This document shows positions 1-7,743 of a stretch of 64,000 nt of DNA, piece by piece. The stretch is from Marinobacter szutsaonensis (GTDB lineage Bacteria; Pseudomonadota; Gammaproteobacteria; Pseudomonadales; Oleiphilaceae): positions 310,001 to 374,000 of the forward strand of contig NZ_BAAAFC010000001.1 in the NCBI RefSeq assembly GCF_039523335.1, read 5' to 3'. The notes under the pieces were generated by a model. It had not been told where the DNA came from, did no database searches, and saw nothing but the letters and a program-made list of their open reading frames with translations. Position numbers and translations under genes: made by a program. Each line of letters opens with the position of its first letter. The stretch's first letter is position 1.

Positions 1-212
1 ACTACCACCTGGCCATCAACGACGGCTCCTGCAAGCTGCACGAAGGCTCTCATGAAGACCCTTCCGTTACCCTGATCATGAACTCCGATACTCTGCAGGG
101 CATCGTTTCCGGCGAAACCGACGGTATGCAGGCGTTCATGGCTGGTCAGCTGCGCGCCGAAGGCGACATGATGCTGGCAACCAAGCTGGGCGAGCTGTTC
201 AACATGGGCTGA
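1..212 (+). CDS. SCP2 sterol-binding-like domain protein, C-terminal fragment
   Basis: The window opens inside this gene. The frame beginning at base 3 runs 69 codons to a TGA at 210-212. The visible tail contains GIVSGETDGMQAFMAGQL and then EGDMMLATKLGELF, the pattern seen at the C-terminus of small SCP2 domain proteins, which form a hydrophobic lipid-binding pocket. The start and any upstream partner lie outside the window, so full length and operon cannot be judged. The gene converges on the minus-strand gene at 278-925 and the two share a bidirectional terminator. The family call rests on the C-terminal motif only. The true substrate of bacterial SCP2 proteins is usually unknown. Confidence 0.7.
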   Translation, partial: YHLAINDGSCKLHEGSHEDPSVTLIMNSDTLQGIVSGETDGMQAFMAGQLRAEGDMMLATKLGELFNMG

Positions 213-230
213 AGCCCCGCCCCGCTCATA

Positions 231-260
231 AAAAAACCTGCGCGCGTCGCAGGTTTTTTT
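231..260. terminator. bidirectional rho-independent terminator
   Basis: An A-run leads into a GC-rich stem (AAAAAACCTGCG paired with CGCAGGTTTTTT) that ends in a T-run. The symmetry lets it stop transcription of the SCP2 gene on the plus strand and of the fimL-linked gene on the minus strand. It sits exactly between the two convergent stop codons. Confidence 0.85.
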
Positions 261-277
261 ATGCCTGAGTTTGAGGC

Positions 278-925
278 TCACTCATCCCAGAGCTGCACCG
301 CCTGCCGTGCCGCTTCATTCTGGGGAGTCGCCACCAACCCTGACGCTGATAACCTGACATCGAACAGGGCGCCGTCGCGCATGGGCATGAAGGTGGCATT
401 ACCATAGACCCCCTCCACAAACGGCAGATTGAATTGCCGGTCCAGCTCCCAGAGATCGGGCCACTTCTGTTCACTCAGCCCGATTACCGTCCTGGGCATG
501 CTCTGTTCATTCTCGAGCGAGGTATAACGACCACTCAAGCGCTCGAGCCGGTATCCCGGTGCAATGCCTAGCCAGCGAATGGGGCCGGCAAAGCGGATGA
601 TACGGGCATCCAGCTGCCACTGGTCGCCCCTGACCGACTGGATGACCGGTGCTTGCTCTCCGGTCTGCAGGGTCACAACCCAGAGCTGCTCACCCTGGCG
701 TTGAGTGGAGACTGTGGCGACGGTTTTCATTCCTTCCAGCGACTGGTAGCCCATCAGGTTCACGGCGATCACCAGGGTGTAGATTCCGATGACCAGCACG
801 GAGAATACCGCCATGCCTTTGAGCCAGCCCAGTAACCATCGCGGACGCAGGAAAAACAGGAGGCTCGCAATTACCAGCACCGCGCCGACGACCGCCAGTA
901 CGATGGTTGCGAGCTCATGGGACAT
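278..925 (-). CDS. conserved inner-membrane protein of unknown function
   Basis: This is a 215-residue protein with two predicted N-terminal membrane segments (about residues 7-25 and 36-60), separated by a short basic loop containing RPRWLLGWLKG. The remaining 150 or so residues are soluble, lack cysteines and look beta-rich. I recognise no catalytic motif and assign no function. It begins 5 bp after the fimL stop on the same strand, so the two are almost certainly co-transcribed, and a role near FimL at the envelope is possible but unproven. The bidirectional terminator at 231-260 ends the unit. Confidence 0.75.
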   Translation of the reverse strand: MSHELATIVLAVVGAVLVIASLLFFLRPRWLLGWLKGMAVFSVLVIGIYTLVIAVNLMGYQSLEGMKTVATVSTQRQGEQLWVVTLQTGEQAPVIQSVRGDQWQLDARIIRFAGPIRWLGIAPGYRLERLSGRYTSLENEQSMPRTVIGLSEQKWPDLWELDRQFNLPFVEGVYGNATFMPMRDGALFDVRLSASGLVATPQNEAARQAVQLWDE

Positions 926-930
926 GGGGA

Positions 931-2637
931 TTACAAACCAACGTCGTCGAGGGAGGATTCAGCCAGCTTGAGCAGATCAGGGTTGCGGTCTTCCCGCTTG
1001 CCGATGCTTTCGATGTAGTACTCAAGTGACGTCAAAGCATCCGCCAGCGCTTCGAGCACCTGATGCTGAGGAGCCTGGCGGGCATCCAGGAGACGATCCT
1101 GGATCGAGGCGGCCACTCGTTTAAGTACGTTTGCAGCGCCGGGATCATTGACCATCTGCAGACCACCCCAGATGCTGTGCAGGGTTGCAGGCAGATTGGC
1201 CAGGTGCAGCTTGTCGTAATCCGACTCGATGAATGCCGTAATGGCCCGTTTGGCGAGGGTAAGCGCGCTTCTGGCCTCATCCGCCACCACGAACATCGCT
1301 TCCTGGAGATAGACCGATTCATCCCGGTTGCGCCGGCTGCCGGCCAGGGCGTCCGTTTCCGAGGTGATACCGCGAGTGACGATCTGCATCACCGCATCCT
1401 CTACCCCCAGCACGGAGTCGGCCAGGCGGTAGAGCTCGTCATCCCCGGGAAGCCGGTTATCTTCTTCCCACTTGCGCAGCTTGGCCGCCTCATCGCGGGA
1501 GATACCCGCAAGCTTGTTAAGATCCAGCATCACAAGGGTATTGGCGAGACGCTCAAGGGCGTCCGCAATGGACGAAAGCTCAGCCAGATCCGGCTCGATA
1601 CCCCGCTCGATGATGTCGAGTTTGTCCTTGAGCTGGTTGAGCTCATCCTGGAGTGCATCCGACAGGGACTTGAGAACATCGCTACCCGGGCCGTACAGGC
1701 GACGGGCATGGGCTTCCAGCATGGCATCCGGAAATTCCGCGGGCGCCAGTCGATAAGCAGAAAGAATGCGCGTTACTTCCGGATTCGCAGAGCCGCTGCG
1801 GTAAAGCATGTAGATGAGATCCCGAATCAGTGAATCCGGGGCATCCTTGGCCGTGGCCACCTTGCCGACGTAAACCACTTCCCGGGCGTACCGCTCTATA
1901 CGCATGAACATGCGCTTGCGGGCCTTGGTGAAAATCATGGCCCGGTCAAGCATGGTATCCGCTACGATCGCCAGCAGGCACCACATCTGCCCCATGGGCG
2001 CGCCCTGACATAGCCGCGCAAATCCACGGGAGGCACGGCCGAACAGTTTCTTGCTGACCACATCGTTGCGATCCCGCAAAACGCCCAGCAACGCCACCTG
2101 GAAGGTCAGACGCATCCGCCGGGCCATCACCTCATAATCCGCTTCATTGCCTTCAAATGCAGCCAGCTTGAGGTCCACGCAGAAATCCGGGCGTTCCTTG
2201 ACATCGACATCAAAGAAACAGGATTCCGGGTAAGGTTTTTCGCGGCGGGCTTCGCGCAGTTCGTTGATAACGGGCAGCAGCAGTTCGGGATGGTCCTCGC
2301 GTTGCTGGTGGTAGTACTCCACGTAGCGACGGAGGATAAACAGGGCGCTGTTCAGCGTGGTAAGCAGGATGTTCTTGTCGTCATTGGCACCGACAGGAAC
2401 GTCGTTGGCCATGGCAACCGCTTCCTGGCACAACAGGGTGCCGCCACGAAGCTCAACAAGGATGAAAATACCACGCAACTGGTTCAGGTAATCGACACAG
2501 TTCTGGAGGTCCTCCCCGCTCTCGCGATTTTCCTGGAAACGCTCAAGGCTGGATTCTGCCTGTTTGATGGTCTGCTCTATCTCACTTTTGACCAGATCAA
2601 ACGACTGCGATTTCGTCGCCAGAGACGATTGAACCAT
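931..2637 (-). CDS. fimL: FimL-like regulator of twitching motility and cAMP signalling
   Basis: The 568-residue protein resembles P. aeruginosa FimL (about 560 residues), which is related to the N-terminal part of the chemotaxis-like kinase ChpA. It is soluble and almost wholly helical, with a start region containing LVKSEIEQTIKQAESSLERF. I see no HPt-type phosphorylatable histidine motif, no kinase domain and no response-regulator domain, which fits FimL. In Pseudomonas, FimL acts with PilG and FimV to activate adenylate cyclase CyaB, and so Vfr and type IV pili; transfer of that role here is inference. The ATG at 2637 follows CAGGAAG. The neighbouring dnaQ-rnhA-gloB-mltD block is also close to fimL in P. 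aeruginosa, which supports the call. Confidence 0.8.
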   Translation of the reverse strand: MVQSSLATKSQSFDLVKSEIEQTIKQAESSLERFQENRESGEDLQNCVDYLNQLRGIFILVELRGGTLLCQEAVAMANDVPVGANDDKNILLTTLNSALFILRRYVEYYHQQREDHPELLLPVINELREARREKPYPESCFFDVDVKERPDFCVDLKLAAFEGNEADYEVMARRMRLTFQVALLGVLRDRNDVVSKKLFGRASRGFARLCQGAPMGQMWCLLAIVADTMLDRAMIFTKARKRMFMRIERYAREVVYVGKVATAKDAPDSLIRDLIYMLYRSGSANPEVTRILSAYRLAPAEFPDAMLEAHARRLYGPGSDVLKSLSDALQDELNQLKDKLDIIERGIEPDLAELSSIADALERLANTLVMLDLNKLAGISRDEAAKLRKWEEDNRLPGDDELYRLADSVLGVEDAVMQIVTRGITSETDALAGSRRNRDESVYLQEAMFVVADEARSALTLAKRAITAFIESDYDKLHLANLPATLHSIWGGLQMVNDPGAANVLKRVAASIQDRLLDARQAPQHQVLEALADALTSLEYYIESIGKREDRNPDLLKLAESSLDDVGL

Positions 2638-2785
2638 AAACGCTTCCTGTCTGATTTGCGGAGACTACCGCGTCCCGTGTCTGACATTCAGCCCGACCAC
2701 GAAACGCCGAGCTTTGTTGTTATAGATCGGTTGCACCCTGACCGACCAATTCTCTGTTCGCAAAAAACTGGCGAACTTATCATTA

Positions 2786-2813
2786 CTTATAACACAAAAC
2801 TCATGTTGCTCAA
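2786..2813 (-). promoter_or_regulatory. candidate sigma-70 promoter of fimL
   Basis: Read on the minus strand, TTGAGC (2808-2813) is followed after 16 bases by TATAAG (2786-2791), about 150 bp upstream of the fimL start. It lies in the 217-bp gap between the dnaQ stop and fimL. The match is moderate and no transcript data are available. Confidence 0.35.
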
Positions 2814-2854
2814 TAAAGGCGGAGTGTAACAATTGGTACACACTGACCCAGTTC

Positions 2855-3565
2855 TCATTCCGCCTGTTCGAGCTTGCTCCACAGGGTCTGCCCTGCCTGT
2901 TTATTCAGCATCTCGATGAACTCCTCGTGGGCACTTGCCTCTTCACCGGAGGCCCGTACTACTGCAAGCCTAGGGCGATCGGCCTTGAGGCGCCGGATGC
3001 CGCCGGCCGCGCCACCGTCTTCCGAGCCGGCATCCAGGGACAGCGCGGTCTGGCCGCCAGTCATCAGAAGATAGACGTCGGCCAGGATCTCGGCGTCCAG
3101 CAGTGCGCCGTGGAGTTCCCGGTTGCTGTTATCCACCCCGTAACGTTTGCACAATGCGTCAAGGCTGTTTTTCTGTCCCGGATGCTTGGCGCGGGCGATG
3201 GTCAGAGAGTCGACGATGCCACAATGGTCGGCAGTCTTGCGCACCGGTTTCAGACGGGCGAACTCTGAATCCATGAAGCCCACGTCGAACGCGGCGTTAT
3301 GGATAACCAGCTCGGCACCCTTGATGAATTCGAAGAATTCCTCGGCGACCTCGGCGAACTTCGGCTTGTCCACCAGGAACTCATTGGTAATGCCGTGGAC
3401 GGTGATGGCTTCGGCCTCCACCTCACGCTCGGGGTTGATATAGACGTGGTAGTTCCGGCCGGTCAGCTCACGTTCGACCACTTCCACACAACCGATTTCA
3501 ATGATCCGGTGCCCTTCATTGGGATCGATGCCGGTGGTTTCGGTATCCAGTACGATTTGTCTCAT
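2855..3565 (-). CDS. dnaQ: DNA polymerase III epsilon subunit (3'-5' proofreading exonuclease)
   Basis: The 236-residue protein is a DEDDh exonuclease that proofreads for the replicative polymerase. Motif ExoI is VLDTETTG with D7 and E9, ExoII is HNAAFDVGF with D94, and ExoIII is [12 protein letters not shown] with H152 and D157, so all four acidic metal ligands and the histidine are present. The C-terminal tail from about residue 175 is the segment that ties epsilon to the polymerase alpha subunit in E. coli. The start overlaps the rnhA stop by four bases (ATGA), so the two are translationally coupled, as in many gammaproteobacteria. Confidence 0.95.
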   Translation of the reverse strand: MRQIVLDTETTGIDPNEGHRIIEIGCVEVVERELTGRNYHVYINPEREVEAEAITVHGITNEFLVDKPKFAEVAEEFFEFIKGAELVIHNAAFDVGFMDSEFARLKPVRKTADHCGIVDSLTIARAKHPGQKNSLDALCKRYGVDNSNRELHGALLDAEILADVYLLMTGGQTALSLDAGSEDGGAAGGIRRLKADRPRLAVVRASGEEASAHEEFIEMLNKQAGQTLWSKLEQAE

Positions 3566-4005
3566 GCTTCACTCAATTCCGCTACGCCACGGTTTGCCAG
3601 TTCGTCTGCCAGTTCATTGTCGGGTACGCCCGCATGGCCCTTAACCCAGTGCCAGTTGACCCGGTGCCGGGCAGTTTCCGCATCCAGTTCCCGCCACAGG
3701 TCATCATTCTTCACCGGTTTTTTTGCTGCGGTTTTCCAACCGTTGCGTTTCCATCCGGCCATCCACTCGGTGATGCCCTTCCGGACATACTGGGAGTCTG
3801 TGTAAAGCTCCACATCACAGGGACGCTTCAGGGCCTTCAGGCCACGGATCGCTGCCATGAGTTCCATCCGGTTGTTGGTGGTGTGCAGTTCGCCGCCGTG
3901 AATGGTCTTCTTGGCATCGCCGTAACGAAGCACCACGCCCCAGCCTCCGCGACCGGGATTACCCTTGCAGGCACCATCCGTGTAGAGAATTACCTTATCC
4001 GCCAT
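3562..4005 (-). CDS. rnhA: ribonuclease HI
   Basis: The 147-residue protein removes RNA from RNA-DNA hybrids (R-loops, Okazaki primers). All five active-site residues sit at the E. coli positions: D10 in [12 protein letters not shown]48 in [10 protein letters not shown]70 in YTDSQYV, H124 in KGHAGVPDN and D134. Length matches E. coli RNase HI (155) with a slightly shorter tail. It overlaps dnaQ downstream by four bases and begins 19 bp after the methyltransferase gene, forming a three-gene unit divergent from gloB. Confidence 0.96.
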   Translation of the reverse strand: MADKVILYTDGACKGNPGRGGWGVVLRYGDAKKTIHGGELHTTNNRMELMAAIRGLKALKRPCDVELYTDSQYVRKGITEWMAGWKRNGWKTAAKKPVKNDDLWRELDAETARHRVNWHWVKGHAGVPDNELADELANRGVAELSEA

Positions 4006-4024
4006 TCGTACTCCTAAATCCTCA

Positions 4025-4825
4025 TTAATCCTGACCCCCGGGGCTCACGCCGCCCGTGCCGCGGTAGCAACCCCGGGAGGCGCCGACCGCACCCGTTCCG
4101 GGCATGGCAATGACCTTGCTCTTGCGCCAGGCCGGCTGCCTGGGAATACGGCCATAGACCCGTTTTTTGGCAAGGATACAGTAATAGGCGCCAAGAGGCA
4201 GGAAACGATTGCCCGCCAATCGGGTATCGATCCAGCGATAGGTATGCCTGCCAGAACGCTGCATGGGAAACCGGAGAAACCGCGTCACGGACGTATCCAC
4301 ACTGAATCCAAGCAGCCGGAGCCAGTCCTCCATCCGCCGCCGGAGCATGAACCGGCCACCCCAGGGGCCTTCCTGGTGTCGCGACATCAGTTTGCGCAGA
4401 CCCCAGAGACTCATCGGATTGAAGCCAAGCAACACAATCGTGCCTTCACCGCGTAATACCCTTGCGGATTCCCGCAACACCTGGTGCGGGTAAGGTGAAA
4501 AGTCGGGGGTATGATGCAGGATGACCAGATCCATGGAGTCCGATGGAAAAGGCAGTTCATCGGCATCGCATACCGCCACACCCTCGGGCATGTGGGGGAA
4601 CCACCGCGGCGTGGTCATGATCTTCTGTGCGAAATCGGTTCCGGTAGCCAGCGGCAGACGGTGACTGACGCCAATCTGAAGCTGCCGCGCCCCGATCAGG
4701 CTGCCAAGCTCGTAATCGCAGAACCGACGCTGGTCCGCCAGCAGCGCTCGCCCGAGCGGAGACTGGAACCAACGCTCGAAATTCTCGTGCCTTGCCGGAT
4801 AGTCAATGTTGCCGGATCTGACCAC
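4025..4825 (-). CDS. class I SAM-dependent methyltransferase next to gloB
   Basis: The 266-residue protein has a Methyltransf_11-type core. [20 protein letters not shown] holds the acidic and motif-4 region, and [20 protein letters not shown] is the usual strand after motif 4. The N-terminal glycine loop is degenerate. Homologues occupy the same place between gloB and rnhA in pseudomonads; the substrate is unknown. The start is GTG at 4825 preceded by a GGCAGG-like site. The C-terminal 30 residues are rich in glycine and serine and look disordered. It is divergent from gloB with about 90 bp between starts. Confidence 0.8.
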   Translation of the reverse strand: MVRSGNIDYPARHENFERWFQSPLGRALLADQRRFCDYELGSLIGARQLQIGVSHRLPLATGTDFAQKIMTTPRWFPHMPEGVAVCDADELPFPSDSMDLVILHHTPDFSPYPHQVLRESARVLRGEGTIVLLGFNPMSLWGLRKLMSRHQEGPWGGRFMLRRRMEDWLRLLGFSVDTSVTRFLRFPMQRSGRHTYRWIDTRLAGNRFLPLGAYYCILAKKRVYGRIPRQPAWRKSKVIAMPGTGAVGASRGCYRGTGGVSPGGQD

Positions 4826-4919
4826 TACCCTGCCTCCTGCCTTGTCAGCCTCCAGGTTGGGGCCACAGATTTAATGCTCTATCATATCAGTCACATTCTA
4901 CGAACACATGTGGGGCCGT

Positions 4920-5714
4920 ATGCTGACCATTTCCGCAATTCCTGCTTTCAGTGACAACTACATCTGGTGCCTGGCGGATTCCGACACCAAGAAAGCGCTG
5001 ATTGTTGATCCCGGGCAAGCTGCCCCTGTGGAGGAACACCTGGCCGCCAATGGCCTTACCCTGGATACGATTCTGGTCACCCACCACCATCCGGACCATG
5101 TTGGTGGCATCAAGGATCTGGTCAAAGCCCACCCGGACTGCCGGGTAACCGGCCCCGCCGAGTCACCCTTCAAGGACTCCACCAACGTCGTCCACCCCGG
5201 TGACGAAGTTGTCTGGGAATCGATCACCTTCCAGGTTCTGGGCGTTCCGGGCCACACCCTGGATCACATTGCCTACTTCACCGACGTGGAGGTCAACGGC
5301 CGCCCGGTGCTGTTCTGTGGCGACACCCTCTTCGTCTGCGGCTGTGGTCGGTTATTCGAGGGCACACCCGAACAGATGCGGCAATCCCTGCAGACCCTGC
5401 GCAATTTGCCGGAAAAAACTGCAGTTTACTGCGCCCATGAGTACACCCTGGCCAATCTGAAATTCGCCCGCAGCTGGCTGCCCCGGGACGAAGGGCTGAA
5501 GGCGTTTGAGGAGCAGTGCCAGAAATCCCGGGAAGCCGGCAAGCCCACCGTGCCGTCGGTGTTGGGCGAAGAAAAGCGACTGAATCCGTTTCTCCGCTGG
5601 GACGATTCCGTGGTCGTGGATGCTGCCCGGAATTACTGTGCCCAGAATGGACTGCCGGCGGATTCGGAGAATGCCATTTTTGCGGCCATTCGGCACGGCA
5701 AGGACAACTTCTAA
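4920..5714 (+). CDS. gloB: hydroxyacylglutathione hydrolase (glyoxalase II)
   Basis: The 264-residue metallo-beta-lactamase-fold enzyme hydrolyses S-D-lactoylglutathione in methylglyoxal detoxification. The metal-binding motif THHHPDH is at residues 54-60, with further ligands in [10 protein letters not shown] and [17 protein letters not shown], and [11 protein letters not shown] carries the C-terminal histidine ligand. I chose ATG 4920 ([10 protein letters not shown]) because homologues start there; an in-frame ATG at 4908 would add only MWGR. The partner methyltransferase is divergently transcribed. Confidence 0.94.
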   Translation: MLTISAIPAFSDNYIWCLADSDTKKALIVDPGQAAPVEEHLAANGLTLDTILVTHHHPDHVGGIKDLVKAHPDCRVTGPAESPFKDSTNVVHPGDEVVWESITFQVLGVPGHTLDHIAYFTDVEVNGRPVLFCGDTLFVCGCGRLFEGTPEQMRQSLQTLRNLPEKTAVYCAHEYTLANLKFARSWLPRDEGLKAFEEQCQKSREAGKPTVPSVLGEEKRLNPFLRWDDSVVVDAARNYCAQNGLPADSENAIFAAIRHGKDNF

Positions 5715-5723
5715 AGACAGGAC

Positions 5724-5876
5724 GGGGTCTGAAGAACACTTTCTTCTGCCCCCTTTTTCAGGCCTAACTCTGGCGCCCTGGTTCGAAGACGGGGTCAGAT
5801 GAAGGCTTTCATCAGACCCCACGCTAGCTCTGCCCCCCCCCCCTCCGGGGTCTGAAGAAAGCCTTCTTCTGACCCC
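5724..5876. repeat. cluster of three 30-bp GGGGTC palindromes (copies A, B, C)
   Basis: Copies lie at 5724-5752 (A), 5791-5820 (B) and 5847-5876 (C). Each is GGGGTC(A/T)GA(A/T)GAA, a 4-base loop, then the complementary arm ending in GACCCC, giving a stem of about 13 bp. A and C carry GAAGAA and B carries GATGAA. Position 7 is mispaired in B and C, and A has lost one base on its right arm. The same family recurs at 58255-58443. The cluster fills most of the 327-bp gap between gloB and mltD. The rest of that gap holds an 11-C run (5833-5843) and the mltD leader, with no gene. It may act as terminator, REP-type element or protein target; function is unknown. Confidence 0.85.
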
Positions 5877-5989
5877 ATTTTCACCCCATGTTCACATTCC
5901 CTATCCTCATCGTAACGAGCCGTTTCTTGACCCCCGGAAAACCGCTCTCATAGAATCGGTTTCACTTTTGTGACCCAACCCATTCATCC

Positions 5990-6018
5990 GGTCAGATTTT
6001 CCAAGGTATGATCTGACC
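5990..6018. repeat. degenerate relative of the GGGGTCAGAT palindrome before mltD
   Basis: GGTCAGAT at 5990-5997 and its exact complement ATCTGACC at 6011-6018 flank 13 bases containing a TATGAT box (6007-6012). It keeps the inner 8 bp of the palindrome family found 120 bp upstream but lacks the outer GG/CC. It ends 23 bp before the mltD start, so it could be a decayed repeat copy or an operator overlapping the promoter. Confidence 0.45.
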
Positions 6019-6041
6019 ACAGCCCTGATCCGGAATTGCCT

Positions 6042-7736
6042 ATGTCGGTCAACCGATTTTCCTTTTTACTGCTGGCCGGTGCACTGACCACCGGTTGTTC
6101 CACCTTTTTCTCCCCGACCAGCGATCCACTGGAATCCGATCAGGTTACCGTCGCCACCGGCGATGAAGACCTGAAAAATGCCGTGGAATCCGGCAAGACC
6201 GCCGATGCCACCGCCGATGAGCCGCTGGATGATGCCATCGCTGCGGATCTTCAGGCCACCGTGCGGGATGCCCGGGAGAAGCTGGACAACCCCGAGCAGC
6301 AAGCCGATGACGGGAAGAAGGAACTGGATCTCTGGAACCGCATGCGCCAGGGTTTTGCCCTGGATCACGACGTGGACAATGAGCGGGTCCGGGATCAGCT
6401 CAACTGGTATGCGAGCCACCCGAAATACATTGACCGGGTCGTTGACCGAGGCAGCCGTTACCTGCATTACATACTCAACGAGACCGAGAAGCGCGGGCTG
6501 CCTACGGAGTTTGCGTTGCTGCCGGTGGTGGAAAGTGCTTTCGACCCGTTCGCATACTCCCATGGCCGCGCTGCGGGAATCTGGCAGTTCATTCCTTCTA
6601 CAGGCAAGTACTTCGGTCTGACCCAGAGCTGGTGGCATGATGACCGTCGAGACATTGTCGCCGCCACCGACGCAGCCCTGCGCTACCTTGAGCGTCTGAC
6701 CGAGCGATTCGACGGCGATTACACTCTGGCGCTTGCCGCCTACAACAGTGGTGGCGGTACGGTCTCCAGTGCCATGCGGCGCAACCGGAAGGCAAACCGG
6801 CCTACCGATTTCTGGTCCCTGAACCTGCCCCGTGAAACCCGGCACTACGTTCCAAAACTGATTGCCCTCGCCAAGATCTTCGACAAGCCGGAAGAGTATG
6901 GCGTCAAGCTGCCACCGTTGAAGGATACCCCCTATTTTGAAGTGGTCGAGACCGGCTCGCAGCTGGATCTGGCCCAGGCGGCTGAGCTCGCGGGCGTTGA
7001 TATTGACGAGATCTATCTGCTGAACCCGTCCTACAACCGCTGGGCCACCAATCCGGACGGCCCACACCGGTTGCTGGTCCCGGTCGACAATGCCGAGAAA
7101 TTCCGTACAGCGCTGGCGAACTTCCCTGTTGACCAGCGGGTTTCCTGGCAGAACTACAGTGTCCGGTCCGGCGATAGCCTGATCACCATTGCCCGCAAGT
7201 TCAACACCACAACTTCGGTGATCCGGCAGGTCAACAAGCTCAACTCGGATCTGATCCGCATTGGTCAGAACATTCTTATCCCCTCCGCTTCCCGTGGTTC
7301 GGATGCCTATGCACTCAGTGCCTCCCAGCGCCTGGAGCGTAAACAGGAGCGCAAGCGCGACGGTAACCGGGTCCAATACACCGTACGCCGTGGAGACACC
7401 TTCTGGGATATCGCCCGGGAGCATCGGGTCTCTGTCCGGGAAGTGGCGGCCTGGAACGGCATGGCACCGGGCGATCCGCTGATACCGGGCAAACAGCTGG
7501 TGATCTGGTCCAAGACCAGTCAGCCGACGGTGCTGGCATCCAACAGTGCCCGGGGCAAGGCCATGGTCCGCAAGGTGGGTTACCGGGTTCGTAAGGGTGA
7601 CTCTCTCTACGCCATTGCCAACCGTTTCTCCGTGAACGTGAATGACATCGCGAGCTGGAACGATCTGAATAAATCACGTTATCTGCAACCCGGACAAAGT
7701 CTGGTACTCTACGTGGACATTCGTAACAGTCCGTAA
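6042..7736 (+). CDS. mltD: membrane-bound lytic murein transglycosylase D, three LysM domains
   Basis: The 564-residue outer-membrane lipoprotein cleaves peptidoglycan to 1,6-anhydromuropeptides. The signal peptide ends in a lipobox, LTTGC, with the lipidated cysteine at about residue 19. The SLT (GH23) domain is at about 145-270, with catalytic Glu164 in PVVESAFDP followed by GRAAGIWQFIPSTG and LAAYNSGGG. Three LysM peptidoglycan-binding domains follow at about 371-414, 446-489 and 514-558; E. coli MltD has two. I start at ATG 6042 rather than the in-frame TTG six bases upstream. The peptide importer begins 7 bp downstream, so joint transcription is likely. Confidence 0.93.
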   Translation: MSVNRFSFLLLAGALTTGCSTFFSPTSDPLESDQVTVATGDEDLKNAVESGKTADATADEPLDDAIAADLQATVRDAREKLDNPEQQADDGKKELDLWNRMRQGFALDHDVDNERVRDQLNWYASHPKYIDRVVDRGSRYLHYILNETEKRGLPTEFALLPVVESAFDPFAYSHGRAAGIWQFIPSTGKYFGLTQSWWHDDRRDIVAATDAALRYLERLTERFDGDYTLALAAYNSGGGTVSSAMRRNRKANRPTDFWSLNLPRETRHYVPKLIALAKIFDKPEEYGVKLPPLKDTPYFEVVETGSQLDLAQAAELAGVDIDEIYLLNPSYNRWATNPDGPHRLLVPVDNAEKFRTALANFPVDQRVSWQNYSVRSGDSLITIARKFNTTTSVIRQVNKLNSDLIRIGQNILIPSASRGSDAYALSASQRLERKQERKRDGNRVQYTVRRGDTFWDIAREHRVSVREVAAWNGMAPGDPLIPGKQLVIWSKTSQPTVLASNSARGKAMVRKVGYRVRKGDSLYAIANRFSVNVNDIASWNDLNKSRYLQPGQSLVLYVDIRNSP

Positions 7737-7743
7737 GCGAACT

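Noticed and set aside
4908..4919. Upstream ATG of gloB adding MWGR
   Set aside because: GloB homologues begin at the [10 protein letters not shown] methionine; the extra residues have no counterpart.
6066..7424. 452-codon minus-strand open frame opposite mltD
   Set aside because: Antisense to a complete MltD with signal peptide, SLT and LysM domains.
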